DNA of 30,206 nucleotides from the NCBI RefSeq assembly GCF_021044795.1, contig NZ_JAJNOP010000027.1. The stretch is one strand, 5' to 3'. Below are positions 1 through 7,499 of this stretch, piece by piece. The translations under genes and the position numbers were made by a program. A model generated the notes under the pieces. It saw only the letters and a list, made by a program, of their open reading frames with translations, had not been told where the DNA came from and searched no databases. Source of the DNA: Acidaminococcus hominis (GTDB taxonomy: Bacteria; Bacillota; Negativicutes; Acidaminococcales; Acidaminococcaceae). Positions within the stretch are counted from its first letter, which is position 1. Each line of letters opens with the position of its first letter.

Positions 1-70
1 TCGATATTCAGCATTACCATCTATACGAAACGGCACTGTCTAGAGATTGCGACAGTGGGATGTTGCTAGA

Positions 71-102
71 CATAAAAGAAGGATGGCAGAAATCTGCCAT
101 CC
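71..102 (-). terminator. Second intrinsic terminator after the zinc-ribbon gene
   Basis: A perfect 9-bp inverted repeat (GGATGGCAG / CTGCCATCC, 81-102) with a 4-nt loop is followed on the minus strand by a T-rich run (TTCTTTTA). It sits about 25 nt past a stronger terminator and probably acts as a back-up for the minus-strand operon. Confidence 0.6.
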
Positions 103-123
103 CACAATAAAACGTGAAGAGCC

Positions 124-152
124 AAAAAAGATACCCGGCAAGCCAGGTATCT
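124..152 (-). terminator. Intrinsic terminator of the ACT-to-zinc-ribbon operon
   Basis: On the minus strand, AGATACC and GGTATCT form a 7-bp stem (129-152) with a 10-nt loop, followed directly by six T residues (124-129 on the plus strand are A). It lies just after the stop of the zinc-ribbon gene. Confidence 0.75.
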
Positions 153-166
153 CTTGAACAAAAACG

Positions 167-553
167 TCAGAAGCCTCGGTGCATAAACCACCAGCCGGCG
201 CAGACGGCAAGGCCGATGACCAGAAAAACAAATAGGGCGGGCATAAGGAACCCGAACAGGGTAAACAGGGCCACTACCACCAGGGCCGTTTTCAGGATGG
301 AAAGCCCGGCAGCTTTCAGCCGTGCCAGCCGGGCTTTCTTTTCTTCTTCCCGGCGCAAATCCTCCTGGTCGTAGACCTTAAATGTTTCGTCAGTTTCCCC
401 GTCGTCCACCCTAGCTTCAATGGTGGTGCCGGCAAAGGAATCCCGTTCGGTTTCCGTCAGCACCCTGGCCGTAACCTCCTCATTGGGAGCCTGGCAGCCC
501 GGACAGGCCTCCAAATCATCCGGATATTCCAATCCGCATTGTTTACAAATCAT
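167..553 (-). CDS. Zinc-ribbon membrane protein, function unknown
   Basis: A 128-residue protein. Two CxxC pairs at the N-terminus (Cys3/Cys6 and Cys17/Cys20) form a typical zinc-ribbon knuckle. A charged, probably helical segment follows (about residues 60-80, rich in Glu, Arg and Lys). Residues 88-125 are almost entirely hydrophobic and could make one long or two closely spaced membrane segments, with a short basic tail. This layout (ribbon, linker, C-terminal membrane anchor) is common in uncharacterised Firmicute proteins and says little about function. The start lies 8 nt after the stop of the 511-residue gene, so the two are almost certainly cotranscribed. It is the last gene of the operon, as two terminators follow. 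I do not recognise a named family beyond the zinc ribbon. Confidence 0.75.
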   Translation of the reverse strand: MICKQCGLEYPDDLEACPGCQAPNEEVTARVLTETERDSFAGTTIEARVDDGETDETFKVYDQEDLRREEEKKARLARLKAAGLSILKTALVVVALFTLFGFLMPALFVFLVIGLAVCAGWWFMHRGF

Positions 554-561
554 GGTTCCTC

Positions 562-2097
562 CTACTTCTGAGTCTCATTCGCAAACAGCATCAAAAAGCC
601 CTGTTCGTTCAGATACCGTGGATCAGAAGGTTCCAGCTGCAGGGCATCCCGGATATCTTGGTAGGCATGCTCCAAATCAATGGGAGAAATACCCATGGTG
701 TCCTTAAAGAAGGGTAAATTCCGGGCAGTCCGTTTTTCGTTGATTTCCAAATAATTTTCCACCACCGCTGCCGCCCACACCTGGGGCAGCAGCTGTACCA
801 CGTGGGGATCCGTGTTCAGGAAGTCCTGCCACAGGTTCCGGGCCAGCGTCACATCGTAGACGCTTAGGTGGCTGCTGAAAAAGATATTCTCAATAAGCCG
901 TTCAATATAGGACGGATCTTTGCCAAGTTGGGGCGGCCTATAGTCCAGCTGTTGCGTTTCGTAGGGAAAACGCACCCCAGCAGGGTTCTTTTCCACCAGA
1001 TGCAGCAGTTTCCGGCACAGCAGGGAATGACGGTTCAAAAAGTCGTCCCAGTCCGCACCAGGCTGCTGCACATCGAACCAGTCCAGACAGTCGCTGAGCA
1101 GCTCCATAAACCGTTTCTGGGCCAGGGGCGGAATATGGAAGGGCTCCAGGAAGTTCATGCCCATGCTCCGGTTTACGAAAATATGTCCCATAAACAATTG
1201 TTCTTCCAAAGGGCCGTCCCAATTATCTACATGAAAGCCTGCATAATAGGGTTCTCCCGTCAGAAAATCCCGAACCAGGTAGCGTTCTTCCTGAATCACA
1301 TCTTCAATGTAGAAGACAGAAGTAAAAGCCATATTTAACTCATTGCACAGCTCCAGGTAGGCGGTATTGCCATGCTCCTTGAAATAGGTCAGGGCCGGCA
1401 CGTCTTCCTGAATCAAATGATAATCGAACAGAAAATAATCCCAGAAGCCCCGCCAAAATTCTTCGCCGGCTTCATCGTTAATGTCAATATGGCCCAGGGC
1501 TCCCTCATACAGGGCCACAGCCCGTTCAAAATCTGCATTGAATTGGTCCTTCTGGAAAAACAGATGGATTTCTGACATGAGCCCCAAAAGCTCCTCCTGG
1601 GCATTCAGAAAAACCTTTCCCTCAGCCGGCGGCGCCGCGTTTTCCTCCCGTTCTTCTTCCCCTGGCAGATAACGGCCGTCGCTGTCTAGCAGGGCAACGG
1701 TCCCATCATCCTTTAAGAGCATTTCTTTGGCCAGATACGGAGCCACGCTGCTGGTGAGTTTCTTTTGTTTTTTCAGGTACACAAAAAAGCTTCCCAGGGT
1801 ATCCAGAAAATACTGAATGGAAGTATAGGAAAGGGTAAAATCCACCACATTCTGGCCGCACCAGGAAACGGCATCCACCAGTTCATCCCCGGTTAGTTCA
1901 TCAAGGGTCAAATCGGCGTTTTCCAGGTAGATGCACAGCATCACCAGCACCTTCCATTCCTTTTGGAGTTGGAAGTCATGAGCCCCCTGCCACGCCCGCT
2001 GCCGAAAATAGTTTTCCACCGTCTCCCGGGGCAGCAGTTCGTTCCAGTTGGGATCATGGGTATAAAAATCGTCGATAGCATCGTATACGTTCTGCAT
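562..2097 (-). CDS. Uncharacterised 511-residue protein
   Basis: A long acidic protein with no signal peptide or membrane segment, so probably cytoplasmic. Residues 45-115 are a helical stretch that faintly recalls the SAM-like core-binding domain of tyrosine recombinases, but no catalytic domain follows, so I do not call it a recombinase. Residues 150-165 are a low-complexity linker rich in Glu, Ala and Pro. The rest is rich in aromatic residues and Leu, with runs compatible with helical-repeat folds. The C-terminal part (DPRYLNEQGFLMLFANE) looks like the last turn of a TPR-type repeat. It starts 19 nt after the nth stop and is followed 8 nt later by the zinc-ribbon gene, so it belongs to the same operon. 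No function is assigned; a helical-repeat scaffold is a guess. Confidence 0.7.
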   Translation of the reverse strand: MQNVYDAIDDFYTHDPNWNELLPRETVENYFRQRAWQGAHDFQLQKEWKVLVMLCIYLENADLTLDELTGDELVDAVSWCGQNVVDFTLSYTSIQYFLDTLGSFFVYLKKQKKLTSSVAPYLAKEMLLKDDGTVALLDSDGRYLPGEEEREENAAPPAEGKVFLNAQEELLGLMSEIHLFFQKDQFNADFERAVALYEGALGHIDINDEAGEEFWRGFWDYFLFDYHLIQEDVPALTYFKEHGNTAYLELCNELNMAFTSVFYIEDVIQEERYLVRDFLTGEPYYAGFHVDNWDGPLEEQLFMGHIFVNRSMGMNFLEPFHIPPLAQKRFMELLSDCLDWFDVQQPGADWDDFLNRHSLLCRKLLHLVEKNPAGVRFPYETQQLDYRPPQLGKDPSYIERLIENIFFSSHLSVYDVTLARNLWQDFLNTDPHVVQLLPQVWAAAVVENYLEINEKRTARNLPFFKDTMGISPIDLEHAYQDIRDALQLEPSDPRYLNEQGFLMLFANETQK

Positions 2098-2116
2098 TTG
2101 CGGTCACCTACATTCT

Positions 2117-2749
2117 TCAGTCCAGCATCCGTGACGGGCAGTAGTCCACTACCGGGCACTCACTGCACAAGGGCTTCCGGGCCCGGCACACCTTTCTGCC
2201 GTGCCAGATAAACCAGTGGTGGGCTTCCCCCCACTGACGCTTGGGAATGGCCTTCTGCAGGTCCTGTTCTACCGCCAGAGGCGTAGTTCCTTCCGACAAG
2301 CCCAGCCGGTGGGCTACCCGGAATACATGGGTATCCACGGCAATGGCCGGCTTGCCAAAAGCCACGCTCATCATTACATCTGCGGTCTTGCGGCCTACCC
2401 CGGGCAGACTCAGCAGCTCGTTCATGGTTTCAGGTACCTTGGAAGCAAACTGCGTGCTCAGGGCCTGGCAGGTCGCCAAGATATTTTTTGCCTTGGAATG
2501 GAATAAGCCGCAGTCATGAATCAGCGCTTCCAATTGGGTCTGGGTCAAGGCCCCTAGCTTCTCCGGGGTATCATACCGGGGAAACAGCCGGGCAGTCACC
2601 TTATTCACCCGCTCATCTGTACATTGGGCAGAGAGGATCACCGCCACCAGCAGTTCAAAGGGTGTCCGGTAATGAAGGGCAGTTCCCTGCCCCTTATACG
2701 TTTCTTCCAGTGCCGCCAAGATGGCCTGAACCCTTTCTTTTTTTCTCAT
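2117..2749 (-). CDS. nth: Endonuclease III (DNA glycosylase/AP lyase)
   Basis: Base-excision-repair enzyme that removes oxidised pyrimidines and cleaves the abasic strand by beta-elimination. The 210-residue length matches the family. The helix-hairpin-helix LPGVGRKTA (residues 115-123) contains the catalytic Lys121, and Asp139 in AVDTHVFRV is the second catalytic residue. The C-terminus carries the 4Fe-4S ligands Cys188, Cys195, Cys198 and Cys204 in the classic C-x6-C-x2-C-x5-C spacing. Its start codon overlaps the stop of the UPF0210 gene by one base (TAATG), showing translational coupling. Nothing is missing, so it should be active. Its place behind two ACT/PFL genes does not suggest a specialised role. 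Confidence 0.95.
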   Translation of the reverse strand: MRKKERVQAILAALEETYKGQGTALHYRTPFELLVAVILSAQCTDERVNKVTARLFPRYDTPEKLGALTQTQLEALIHDCGLFHSKAKNILATCQALSTQFASKVPETMNELLSLPGVGRKTADVMMSVAFGKPAIAVDTHVFRVAHRLGLSEGTTPLAVEQDLQKAIPKRQWGEAHHWFIWHGRKVCRARKPLCSECPVVDYCPSRMLD

Positions 2750-4110
2750 TAGTTGGTCAGACTCCTTACCGGTGCGGGAATTCTGCCGCCCCGGTTGATA
2801 AATACATCGGGTTTAAACGTGTTCACGGCAATGATGGGAGCATGGCCCAAAAGACCGCCAAATTCCACATTATCCCCCACCTTTTTGCCCGGCACAGGAA
2901 TCAGCCGGACAGCCGTGGTTTTGTTGTTGATCATGCCAATGGCTGCTTCGTCAGCAATTACCGCAGAAATGGTTTCCGCCGTGGTATCCCCAGGAACGGC
3001 AATCATATCCAGGCCAACGGAGCAAACGCAGGTCATGGCTTCCAATTTTTCCAGGCTCAGGGCATGGTTTTCTACCGCTGCAATCATCCCGGCATCTTCA
3101 CTGACAGGAATAAAGGCACCGCTCAGACCGCCCACGTAGCTGGAGGCCATAAGCCCGCCCTTTTTCACAGCATCGTTCAGCATGGCCAGGGCTGCCGTGG
3201 TTCCCGGACAGCCGCAGGCTTCCAGCCCGATTTCTTCCAGGATATGTGCCACGCTGTCCCCTACAGCCGGTGTAGGTGCCAGGGACAAATCAATGATGCC
3301 AAACTGGGTGTTTAACCGTTTGGCGGCTTCCTGAGCCACCAATTGGCCTACCCGGGTAATCTTGAAAGCCGTCTTCTTGATGGTTTCGGCCACTACGCCA
3401 ATATCTTCTCCCCGCACGGCTTCCAAGGCGTGCTTTACCACCCCAGGTCCGGAAACCCCTACGTTGATGACGCTTTCCGGTTCCGTTACCCCATGGAAGG
3501 CACCGGCCATAAAGGGGTTGTCCTGTACAGGGTTGCAGAAAATCACCAGTTTGGCGCAGCCCAAGGCATCGTTTGCCGCCGTCAGCCGGGCCGTTTCTTT
3601 GACGATCTGGCCCATTTGCTTTACGGCGTCCATGTTGATGCCGGCCTTGGTGGAACCAATGGCCACAGAAGAACACACCAGGTCCGTGGTGGCCAGCGCT
3701 TCCGGAATGGAAGCAATCAGCGTACGGTCCCCATGGGTATAGCCTTTTTCCACCAGGGCGCTAAAGCCGCCAATGAAATTCACACCCACAGCCTTGGCCG
3801 CAGCATCCAGGGCCTTGGCCAGGGGCACGTAACTGTCCGTTTGGCAGGATTCCCCAACCAGGGAAATGGGGGTCACGGAAATGCGTTTGTGGATAATGGG
3901 TACCCCCAGCTCTGCTTCCAGGTCAGAACCTACCTTTACCAGGTCTTTGGCCGTATGGGTAATCTTGTCGTAGATTTTTTGAGCACATACCTTCACATCT
4001 GGGTCGGCGCAGTCCCGCAGGCTGATGCCCATGGTAATGGTGCGCACATCCAGATTGTTTTTGGTAATCATCTGGGTGGTTTCTAAAATATCTTTGATAT
4101 CATAAAACAT
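2749..4110 (-). CDS. UPF0210 / PFL-family protein (DUF711)
   Basis: A 453-residue protein of the UPF0210 (DUF711) family, recognised from its N-terminus (DILETTQMITKNNLDVRTIT), the TMGISLRDC motif and glycine-rich segments such as FIGGFSALVEKGYTHGD and GVSGPGVVKHAL. The family has a known structural relation to pyruvate formate-lyase-like folds, but its biochemical role is not established. It lacks the PFL glycyl-radical signature that I would expect near the C-terminus, so formate-lyase activity should not be assumed. The ACT-domain gene lies 14 nt upstream; this UPF0237-UPF0210 pair is widely conserved in Firmicutes and suggests that the ACT protein regulates or partners the larger one. A strong AGGAGG site precedes the ATG. 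Confidence 0.9.
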   Translation of the reverse strand: MFYDIKDILETTQMITKNNLDVRTITMGISLRDCADPDVKVCAQKIYDKITHTAKDLVKVGSDLEAELGVPIIHKRISVTPISLVGESCQTDSYVPLAKALDAAAKAVGVNFIGGFSALVEKGYTHGDRTLIASIPEALATTDLVCSSVAIGSTKAGINMDAVKQMGQIVKETARLTAANDALGCAKLVIFCNPVQDNPFMAGAFHGVTEPESVINVGVSGPGVVKHALEAVRGEDIGVVAETIKKTAFKITRVGQLVAQEAAKRLNTQFGIIDLSLAPTPAVGDSVAHILEEIGLEACGCPGTTAALAMLNDAVKKGGLMASSYVGGLSGAFIPVSEDAGMIAAVENHALSLEKLEAMTCVCSVGLDMIAVPGDTTAETISAVIADEAAIGMINNKTTAVRLIPVPGKKVGDNVEFGGLLGHAPIIAVNTFKPDVFINRGGRIPAPVRSLTN

Positions 4111-4124
4111 GCTGTGTCTGCCTC

Positions 4125-4394
4125 CTAAATCCGGTGCATGGCCATGAAAATGTCTTCACTCTGGACGCGGATTTCCACACCCAGCTGCTGTCCCAGGGCC
4201 GATGCCTGTTCCTTCAGATCCTGTACGGAAATAGAAGCGTTGTCCAAGTCCCCAATGAGTACCATGTTGAAAAAACCGTCATCAATATTCTGGTTGATAT
4301 TCAAAATGTTTACATTGTTTTCTGCCAGCAGGCTGCTGGCCTTTGCAATGATGCCTACCTTATCGACACCAACGATGGTCATAACAATACGCAT
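4125..4394 (-). CDS. ACT-domain regulatory protein (UPF0237)
   Basis: An 89-residue stand-alone ACT domain. It starts MRIVMTIVGVDKVGI with the beta-strand and Gly/Asp turn usual for ligand-binding ACT folds, and continues with the helix and NILNINQ strand of GcvR-like small proteins. Such proteins usually dimerise and bind an amino acid at the interface. It is the first gene of the operon: a consensus TATAAT promoter lies about 40 nt upstream and an AAAGGA site precedes the ATG. The partner is presumably the UPF0210 protein encoded 14 nt downstream. The ligand is unknown. Confidence 0.9.
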   Translation of the reverse strand: MRIVMTIVGVDKVGIIAKASSLLAENNVNILNINQNIDDGFFNMVLIGDLDNASISVQDLKEQASALGQQLGVEIRVQSEDIFMAMHRI

Positions 4395-4433
4395 GTTTTT
4401 AACATCCTTTCTACTTTAACAGGTTTATGTTCA

Positions 4434-4462
4434 ATTATACGATATCGAACAAAGAATGAAAA
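4434..4462 (-). promoter_or_regulatory. Sigma-70-type promoter of the ACT/UPF0210/nth operon
   Basis: On the minus strand TTTTCA (4457-4462) and TATAAT (4434-4439) are 17 nt apart. The -10 is perfect and the -35 matches 4 of 6. It ends about 40 nt before the ACT start codon. Confidence 0.6.
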
Positions 4463-4668
4463 TAGCTGGAACCCATTTCTCCTGGGGATAATCCGGATTT
4501 TTTTGTGAAATAGACAATTATTCTTGATGCATCCCCTGGAGTACCCATTTTCTCTATGTACGTGTTAAAGACATTTATACGTATCAAATGCATACCCGTA
4601 ACCTTTTTTTCAGTTCTTCCTGTGTCAGAAAATGATTTCTGAACAATGTTTGCCATTTTTCGGAATTT

Positions 4669-4785
4669 CTATGCCCATTCCCCTGTCTTTTCCGCAGCCA
4701 TTCCAATAAGAGCCATGCAAAGGCCGAATGTGCTCCCGATTGTAACAAATAAGACAAACATTATGGTAAAATCTTTGAAAAACAT
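4669..4785 (-). CDS. Possible 38-residue small membrane protein
   Basis: An ATG-started frame of 38 codons in the divergent gap before purC. It starts MFFKDFTIMFVLFVTIG and continues with a hydrophobic stretch, ending in a charged tail (EKTGEWA). The composition is that of a single-pass membrane miniprotein rather than random sequence. Against it: the ribosome binding site is weak (AAGG about 10 nt upstream), no clear promoter was found, and I know no homologue. A second frame lies downstream on the same strand but has no features that support it. Its 5' end overlaps nothing, and the purC extended -10 lies just outside. Treat as a candidate only. Confidence 0.25.
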   Translation of the reverse strand: MFFKDFTIMFVLFVTIGSTFGLCMALIGMAAEKTGEWA

Positions 4786-4805
4786 TCGACCAAAAGCCTT
4801 CTTTG

Positions 4806-4852
4806 TGGTATGATAGGGGAAGAAAATCATTATTTCTACTTTTTAAGGAGGA
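4806..4852 (+). promoter_or_regulatory. purC extended -10 promoter and ribosome binding site
   Basis: TGGTATGAT (4806-4814) is an extended -10 with no convincing -35. AAGGAGGA (4845-4852) is a near-perfect Shine-Dalgarno sequence 6 nt before the ATG, which fixes the start. Confidence 0.5.
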
Positions 4853-4858
4853 TGGATC

Positions 4859-5728
4859 ATGCAGGAATACAAACCTTTTAAATCCGGGAAAGTTCGGGAG
4901 ATTTACGATATCGGCGACAGCCTGATTATGGTAGCTTCTGACCGGATCTCTGCCTTCGACCATATTCTGAAAAACACCATTACGGACAAGGGTGCCGTAC
5001 TGACCCAAATGTCCAAATTCTGGTTCGACTTCACCAAGGACATTATTCCCAACCACATGATCTCCGTAGATCCGGCTGATATGCCCGAATTTTTCCGCAG
5101 CCCGGAATTTGCCGGCAAAAGCATGAAATGCCGTAAACTGAACATGATTCCTGTGGAATGCATCGTCCGTGGCTATATTACCGGCAGCGGCTGGGAATCC
5201 TACCAAAAGGACGGCACCGTCTGCGGTATCACCCTGCCTGCCGGCCTGAAAGAATCTGAAAAACTGCCTGAACCCATTTTCACCCCCAGCACCAAAGCTG
5301 AACTGGGCGATCATGACGAAAACATTTCCGAAGCCCAATGCGTTACCTATCTGGAAAAGATTTTCCCGGGCAAAGGCAAGGAATACACCGAAGCCATTCG
5401 TGACTACACCATTGCCCTGTACAAAAAATGCGCTGACTATGCCTACACCAAAGGCATCATCATTGCCGACACCAAACTGGAATTTGGCCTGAACGAAAAA
5501 GGCGAAATCGTCCTGGGCGATGAAATGCTCACTCCGGACAGTTCCCGCTTCTGGCCTTTGGAAGGCTACGAAGCCGGCAAGAGCCAACCTTCCTACGACA
5601 AGCAATTCGTCCGTGACTGGCTGAAAGCCAACCCGGACAGCGATTACCTGCTGCCCCAGGAAGTCATCGACAAGACCATTGCCAAGTACAAAGAAGCTTA
5701 CGAAAAGCTCACTGGCAAAAAATTCTAA
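4859..5728 (+). CDS. purC: Phosphoribosylaminoimidazole-succinocarboxamide synthase (SAICAR synthetase)
   Basis: Purine biosynthesis enzyme that ligates aspartate to CAIR with ATP to give SAICAR. The 289-residue protein shows the family signatures: the N-terminal KSGKVREIYDIGD nucleotide-binding strand-turn, SDRISAFDH, the substrate-binding block VECIVRGYITGSGW (about residues 99-112), the LPEPIFTPSTKAE loop, and IADTKLEFGL with GDEMLTPDSSRFW near the C-terminus. It is nearer in length to the longer, yeast-like or Bacteroides-type PurC than to the roughly 235-residue B. subtilis form. It is a single-gene unit with its own promoter and a strong terminator. No other pur genes lie in the window, so the pathway is scattered in this genome. 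Conserved residues look intact. Confidence 0.95.
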   Translation: MQEYKPFKSGKVREIYDIGDSLIMVASDRISAFDHILKNTITDKGAVLTQMSKFWFDFTKDIIPNHMISVDPADMPEFFRSPEFAGKSMKCRKLNMIPVECIVRGYITGSGWESYQKDGTVCGITLPAGLKESEKLPEPIFTPSTKAELGDHDENISEAQCVTYLEKIFPGKGKEYTEAIRDYTIALYKKCADYAYTKGIIIADTKLEFGLNEKGEIVLGDEMLTPDSSRFWPLEGYEAGKSQPSYDKQFVRDWLKANPDSDYLLPQEVIDKTIAKYKEAYEKLTGKKF

Positions 5729-5740
5729 ACTAGACCTTCA

Positions 5741-5771
5741 AACGGATGCGTTTTTGCGCATCCGTTTTTTT
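5741..5771 (+). terminator. purC terminator
   Basis: A perfect 10-bp stem (AACGGATGCG / CGCATCCGTT) with a 6-nt loop is followed by a run of seven T, 12 nt after the purC stop. Confidence 0.9.
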
Positions 5772-5787
5772 ATGCCCTTTAAGCCCC

Positions 5788-5816
5788 AAAAAAAAGACCC
5801 GGGAAATTCCCAGGTC
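5788..5816 (-). terminator. Terminator of the PhzF-ended operon
   Basis: On the minus strand GACCTGGGAA and TTCCCGGGTC pair with one mismatch and run into eight T residues (5788-5795 on plus are A). It lies immediately after the PhzF-family stop and converges on the purC terminator. Confidence 0.8.
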
Positions 5817-5822
5817 CAGTTC

Positions 5823-6728
5823 TCAAATCTCTATTTCCGTGGCAAAACACACCACAGCCTTGCCGGAAATTTGTACCAGGACAGGTTCCCCCTGGGCAAT
5901 TTCCACATGGACGCCCATTTGGCCCCGGCGGCCCAAGGCTTCCCCTTGGATAATCTTGAAGTCAAAGGAGTCTGCCGCAGCCGTGTCCTGACAAATGCCA
6001 TAATGCACCAGGTAGGCGCCCAAAGGGCCATTGGAGTTGCCCGTTACCGGATCCTCATTAATGCCAATGGCAGGAGAGAACGTCCGCCCGTGTACCAGGT
6101 ACTCCTCCCCAGGATGGAGGGTAAATACATAGTAGCCCCCAATACCCAATTCCTGGCTGATTTTGGTGAGAGCCCCCAGGTCAGGCGTCAGGCTGTTTAG
6201 CTGCTCCAAGGCTCGCAAAGGCACCATGATTTTCCCTGCCCCCGTATTGGCAAAGGCTACCGGGCAGTCCCCGCGCAGCTCCAGGGGCGTAATCCCCAGC
6301 GCCTCACAGATCCGGCCCACCAGCGGTGCAGCAAAGGGTTCCCCTACATGGGGCGTTCCCTGGGTCATGGTGATGACATAATCGTCCCCGTCCTTGGCAA
6401 TGTCCACCGGCAGGACCCCTGCCTGGATTTTCTGGATGGTCCGGCCCAGCTTGGCCTCCCCGGTCAGGCAGCGGATATAATGAGCAGATACGGTAGCATG
6501 GCCGCACATGGGCACTTCCGTTTTGGGGGTAAAGAACCGCACCTGGCAGTCCACGCCCTCCTCCTGGGACGGAAAAATAAATGCGCTTTCGGAGTTGTTC
6601 AGCTCCCGGGCAATGGCCAGCATCTGCTCCTCCGTCAGTCCTTCCGCATTGGCCACCACCCCGGCCGGGTTTCCCCGGAACCGCTCCGTGGTAAATGCGT
6701 CCACCTGATACACCTTGTACTTTTTCAT
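5823..6728 (-). CDS. PhzF-family isomerase/epimerase-like protein
   Basis: A 301-residue PhzF/DapF-fold protein. I chose the internal ATG (6728) because GGAGGGG lies 7-8 nt upstream; a longer frame has no such site. The N-terminal half has YQVDAFTTERFRGNPAGVV and the catalytic Glu47 in LNNSESAFIF. MCGHAT follows, and the second half repeats the fold with EDPVTGNSNGPLGAYL, where NSNG replaces the more usual SAHG. PhzF itself isomerises DHHA in phenazine synthesis, but most family members lie outside phenazine clusters and have unknown substrates. No phenazine genes are seen here, so that activity should not be inferred. It is the last gene of a minus-strand run, 20 nt after the nucleosidase gene. 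Confidence 0.85.
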   Translation of the reverse strand: MKKYKVYQVDAFTTERFRGNPAGVVANAEGLTEEQMLAIARELNNSESAFIFPSQEEGVDCQVRFFTPKTEVPMCGHATVSAHYIRCLTGEAKLGRTIQKIQAGVLPVDIAKDGDDYVITMTQGTPHVGEPFAAPLVGRICEALGITPLELRGDCPVAFANTGAGKIMVPLRALEQLNSLTPDLGALTKISQELGIGGYYVFTLHPGEEYLVHGRTFSPAIGINEDPVTGNSNGPLGAYLVHYGICQDTAAADSFDFKIIQGEALGRRGQMGVHVEIAQGEPVLVQISGKAVVCFATEIEI

Positions 6729-6748
6729 GTTTTCCCCTCCGCCTGATC

Positions 6749-7492
6749 TTATTTTTTTAATAGCTCCAGCAGCCATTGGGCCAGAACCTCTGCTGTTGCA
6801 GCCTGAAAACCTTCTCCCAACTGGTTATTGTTGGAAATAACCCGGACGGCTCCAAAGGGCACGCCAAACCGAGCGGCTGTTTCCCCAGCTGCCGCTGTTT
6901 CCATTTCCTCACAAAGGGCCTGGGTCAGCTGCGCCGCCTGGGCAATCCGTCCAGGATCTGCGTTCCACTGGTCAGAAGAAGCAATAAGCCCCTCCACGAC
7001 CCTGCCCCGGGTATAGCCAGCGGCACCCTGGCGCAGCCAGTCCATTACCGCACCGCTGCACTGGTCCGGCAGCGGCCCGGTACCGGTAAAGGCGGCGTCA
7101 TCACTTTCCTCCTCCAGCCGGGACAGGTACAGATACCGCTTGTCCCCACTGGGGGCCGTATACAGCGCATTGGCATTAAAATACCGGCTGCCCAGCACCA
7201 GGTCATAGGGGTGAAGTTCACCGTAGCCCCCCGCCGTCCCCTGGCTCAGCACCAGGGCCGGCTGAAAGAGAGCGCAGCCCAGGGCTGTTGCCGCTCCTGC
7301 CGCCGCCGTACCAATTCCCGTCCGGGAAACAACAACAGGCAGGGAACCCAAGGTTCCCTGCCAAAAGCTAAAATTTCCTTTATGAACTTCCCGGACCCCT
7401 GTAAGGCCCTGACGCAGCACCGCTGTTTCCAGCTCCATGGCGCCCTGCAGCAGCACCGGTTTCATTCCAGCAAGAAATTCCGGCTGTTTCAT
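6749..7492 (-). CDS. Nucleoside phosphorylase superfamily protein, MTA/SAH-nucleosidase-like
   Basis: A 247-residue protein; start chosen at MKQPEF, which has a GAGG site and leaves a 7-nt gap to the preceding stop. The fold markers of the MTA/SAH nucleosidase group are present: AMELE (Glu22 aligns with the acid-binding Glu12 of E. coli MTAN), the SQGTAGGY loop (about residues 83-90) and EEMETAAAG with the Met197-Glu198 pair that binds ribose. The catalytic Asp of MTAN (Asp197, in ISDVAD) is replaced by Asn221 in RVISNNNQ. An ISN motif also occurs in futalosine hydrolase (MqnB), so the substrate may not be MTA or SAH. It would cleave a purine nucleoside-type N-glycosidic bond in the cytoplasm. 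No menaquinone genes are adjacent. Confidence 0.75.
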   Translation of the reverse strand: MKQPEFLAGMKPVLLQGAMELETAVLRQGLTGVREVHKGNFSFWQGTLGSLPVVVSRTGIGTAAAGAATALGCALFQPALVLSQGTAGGYGELHPYDLVLGSRYFNANALYTAPSGDKRYLYLSRLEEESDDAAFTGTGPLPDQCSGAVMDWLRQGAAGYTRGRVVEGLIASSDQWNADPGRIAQAAQLTQALCEEMETAAAGETAARFGVPFGAVRVISNNNQLGEGFQAATAEVLAQWLLELLKK

Positions 7493-7499
7493 AGCAGCC

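Larger units (their letters stand above)
4395..4858. other. AT-rich divergent intergenic region between the ACT gene and purC
   Basis: This 464-nt gap holds the ACT operon promoter at its left end, a candidate small membrane ORF (4669-4785, minus), a 7-bp hairpin TCAGAAA/TTTCTGA (4625-4642) without a T-run, and the purC promoter and ribosome binding site at its right end. I looked for a purine (guanine) or ZTP riboswitch core before purC and did not see one. It is clearly more AT-rich than the flanking genes. Confidence 0.6.

Noticed and set aside
34..57. Inverted repeat CACTGTC/GACAGTG at the left edge
   Set aside because: Only 7 bp with a 10-nt loop and no T-run; could be chance, and upstream context is missing.
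562..2097. Tyrosine recombinase or integrase
   Set aside because: Only a vague core-binding-like helical stretch is seen; no R-H-R-Y catalytic domain follows.
4435..4656. 73-codon minus-strand frame between the ACT gene and purC
   Set aside because: No ribosome binding site or recognisable feature, and it overlaps the -35 of the ACT promoter; composition is random-like.
4625..5605. 326-codon minus-strand frame opposite purC
   Set aside because: Antisense to purC, with Phe/Gly/Val-rich composition typical of a shadow.
5823..6728. Phenazine biosynthesis gene
   Set aside because: The protein is PhzF-like, but no other phz genes are present and most PhzF-like proteins have other roles.
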